Below are positions 62,162-64,000 of a stretch of 64,000 nucleotides of DNA, piece by piece. The notes below the pieces were generated by a model that saw only the letters and a list, made by a program, of their open reading frames with translations, did no database searches and was not told the DNA's origin. Source of the stretch: CAZBLP01 sp964492825 (GTDB lineage Bacteria > DYJV01). The stretch lies in assembly GCA_964492825.1 (NCBI GenBank), contig CAZBLP010000002.1, forward strand, positions 1 to 64,000, read 5' to 3'. The translations under genes and the position numbers were made by a program. Numbering within the stretch: the first letter of the stretch is position 1; the number at the start of each line of letters is the position of its first letter.

Positions 62162-64000
62162 TTAATCTTTTAAATTTACAACAGTATAAGTTGTCAAAGC
62201 GCTTTGATAGATAATCTGCATTACATCTCTTAACAATGGCCGCCAGAATATTGGAACGTTTATTTTTAAAGGAACAATAATAGCGTCGCCTGAATCTAAT
62301 TTATAATTCATTATATTTTTGCTAAATAAAAATGGTATTCCCCAAACTGTAGGGTTTCTACCTTGCCAATGTTTTCCTTTGTAAATGTTTGATGATGTTA
62401 TAACAGCACCATTTGGTTTTATAACAAAAATATTTTCAATATCCGCGTCTTTGGTTAATCCGCCGGCATCTGATATATAATCTTTTACTTTGTAATCTTT
62501 TATCCTTATAAGTGCCGAAGGGTTATAAACCTCGCCAAATATAAGTACACTTGCAGGCTTTTTAGGAATATAGATTTTATCTCCATTTGCAAGATATATG
62601 TCAGATATTGTATTTTTTAATTTTTCAATATCTTCAGGAATTATTAAACCTGAAATTCTTCCGTTTACATTTGTTTGCTGCATTAAATCAAGTAATCTTC
62701 TCTTTGAATCCATAGCTTGTTTTCTTGCATTTTTTTGTGTTGATTCCAAATCAGATTGCATAATTCCTGCTTGTTCTTTATCTATTTCCTGTTTCATTTC
62801 CAGGATTGCTTTGTTTAATCTCTGTTGCTCCATTTCTTTTATAGATTCTCTTGTAAAAATGATTCCGTCAGGATATGCATTATCTCTAAAACCTCCTGCT
62901 TGTTTTAAAATTTCGTAAAGAGTCGTGTTTTCACTAATGCTGTAAATTCCTGGCCTTTTTACATAACCTTGAATTTCAACTTTTTCAACAACTTCATCTT
63001 TTGATATTTTTTTAATTAACAACCTGTCTCCAGGATTAAGCGGAATATTTAATTTGTTGTTTTGTGCAATAAGAAGATCAAAAAGAAATATAGAAGTTAT
63101 ATTTTTTTGTATCATTTCTCCTGAGCCTTCAGCCTTTATTTTTATATTCTCAGCTTTTTCAAGTTGTGTTTTCCCTTTGTTTTTTGATGCTTCTCTGAAA
63201 ATTTCAACTTTCAAACTCTTTAAATCTCTTAAAAATCTGGCTTTTGATAATGCATCTGTTAATTTTATTCCAAAGTGATAAGGGACTATAATTGATTTTT
63301 CCACTTCTCCGGTTATTTTAATAGGAGCAAATATATGTCTCGGGAATAATCTGACAACATCAAGTTTTTGTAACGTTATATTTTCTTTATTATTTAAAAT
63401 TTTTTCAGGGTTAAATTTTATAATATCCGTTATTTTAAAATTATTTAAATCTCTTCTTTCTATTTCTCCGTAATTTAAATCAGTATTCAAGGTAAAAATA
63501 TTTTTATTTAGAATATCAGATAGGTTCATGTTGTTTTTATAAGTATATACACCTGGATATAATGTTTCACCTTCCAATACAACAACATTTTTTATTTGGT
63601 TGAAATCTATATCCTTTTTCCCAAATTTATAAAAAACAACAATATCTGCAGGCATTAAGGGAACATCCTTTTTTTTGTTTAAAATATCTTCAGGAATAAA
63701 AGTTATATATTTAGGAGGCAAACCAAACGGATAATGTCTGATAATAACGGCAAATTTTCGGTTAGTATCCAAATTTAATTGGGTTTTGTCAAATATTTGG
63801 GACAGAGTAAGCCCCTGTTTGTATGAGAATAAAGAGGGATGTTTTATATATCCCTTTATAATCACAACATTTTTAACTTTTTTAATATTTAAATTTAAAA
63901 AATTATATTTGAATAAAAATATTTTGTCTGCTGGAGCGAGAAGCATATCACCTTTATTAGATAATATTTCAGAAGGTGAAAAAGTAATATATTTAGGATT
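62162..64000 (-). CDS. SLBB-domain polysaccharide export protein, N-terminus beyond the window
   Basis: At least 612 residues, open to the right edge, so the start lies outside. The visible part has about five SLBB-type repeats: KGYIKHPSLFSYKQGLTLSQ, EGETLYPGVYTYKNNMNLSD, VEKSIIVPYHFGIKLTDALS, QGYVKRPGIYSISENTTLYE and FGEVYNPSALIRIKDYKVKD, with a coiled Lys/Glu/Gln stretch (about 330-400 of the visible part) between the fourth and fifth. The C-terminus has LDSGDAIIVPLKINVPIFWR, typical of Wza-related export channels. It probably forms the periplasmic part of an exopolysaccharide exporter. Followed by the 814-residue secreted protein after 75 bases. Confidence 0.88.
   Translation of the reverse strand, partial: NPKYITFSPSEILSNKGDMLLAPADKIFLFKYNFLNLNIKKVKNVVIIKGYIKHPSLFSYKQGLTLSQIFDKTQLNLDTNRKFAVIIRHYPFGLPPKYITFIPEDILNKKKDVPLMPADIVVFYKFGKKDIDFNQIKNVVVLEGETLYPGVYTYKNNMNLSDILNKNIFTLNTDLNYGEIERRDLNNFKITDIIKFNPEKILNNKENITLQKLDVVRLFPRHIFAPIKITGEVEKSIIVPYHFGIKLTDALSKARFLRDLKSLKVEIFREASKNKGKTQLEKAENIKIKAEGSGEMIQKNITSIFLFDLLIAQNNKLNIPLNPGDRLLIKKISKDEVVEKVEIQGYVKRPGIYSISENTTLYEILKQAGGFRDNAYPDGIIFTRESIKEMEQQRLNKAILEMKQEIDKEQAGIMQSDLESTQKNARKQAMDSKRRLLDLMQQTNVNGRISGLIIPEDIEKLKNTISDIYLANGDKIYIPKKPASVLIFGEVYNPSALIRIKDYKVKDYISDAGGLTKDADIENIFVIKPNGAVITSSNIYKGKHWQGRNPTVWGIPFLFSKNIMNYKLDSGDAIIVPLKINVPIFWRPLLRDVMQIIYQSALTTYTVVNLKD

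Noticed and set aside
1..64000. CRISPR arrays, insertion sequences, prophage or toxin-antitoxin modules
   Set aside because: No regular direct repeats with spacers, no transposase or integrase genes, and no paired small toxin/antitoxin frames were seen.

Overview
This window is AT-rich bacterial chromosome (about 30% G+C by eye) with dense, mostly short-gapped genes on both strands. The combination of ribosomal, menaquinone/heme, type IV pilus, multiheme cytochrome c, hybrid-cluster protein, TRAP transporter and Wood-Ljungdahl-like pterin methyltransferase genes, with lysine/isoleucine-rich proteins, fits an anaerobic, respiring, Gram-negative (diderm) bacterium. Deferribacteres (Deferribacter-like) is my best guess; this is inference from gene content and style, not a database match. 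There is no prophage, insertion sequence or CRISPR array that I can see, and one tRNA gene.

Left part (1-24800). A truncated acyl-CoA synthetase gene diverges from a FadR/GntR regulator plus glycerate 2-kinase pair, with a consensus promoter and a TGGT-N3-ACCA operator between them. After tRNA-Thr(CGU) comes a long leftward block: cobD-like aminotransferase, gyrA, gpsA, hisI, hisG; a cobalt/nickel module (CbiL/NikL-like, CbiQ, CbiO, His-rich small protein, an Fe-S/DUF3786 protein); a PAS hybrid histidine kinase; prfB with its programmed +1 frameshift; purA; serA and a class V aminotransferase (serine synthesis). Rightward genes follow: a short-chain dehydrogenase, a metallo-beta-lactamase-fold protein, a small HAD protein, and the rpsF-ssb/priB-like-rpsR-DUF2232-rplI operon.

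Middle part (24800-46150). Nucleosidase and M24 peptidase genes; a decaheme cytochrome divergent from hcp with an FNR-like palindrome between; a ClC channel with CBS domains; a small-gene operon (DUF167, FmdB, thioesterase, DUF3786); pgpA; mutL-recJ; a second DUF3786 operon; a nitroreductase; a BamD-like/LptA-like fusion lipoprotein; moeA; VanZ-like; and a complete TRAP transporter.

Right part (46150-64000). A GNAT enzyme, two regulators, an isochorismatase-family hydrolase, a TtcA-like/MeTr-like pair, slyD, an aroK gene broken at an A10 tract, pilQ-P-O-N-M, hemB, a HAD protein, and an envelope/exopolysaccharide region: a beta-barrel protein that appears to start at AUC, a large cysteine-free acidic secreted protein of unknown function, and a multi-SLBB polysaccharide export protein that runs off the right edge.

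Points most worth following: the A10-interrupted aroK, the AUC-start outer-membrane protein, the unknown 814-residue secreted protein beside SLBB/barrel genes, three DUF3786 proteins in one window, the BamD-LptA fusion, the SH3-tailed secretin, and the strong hairpin placed just in front of the cobalt-transport operon.
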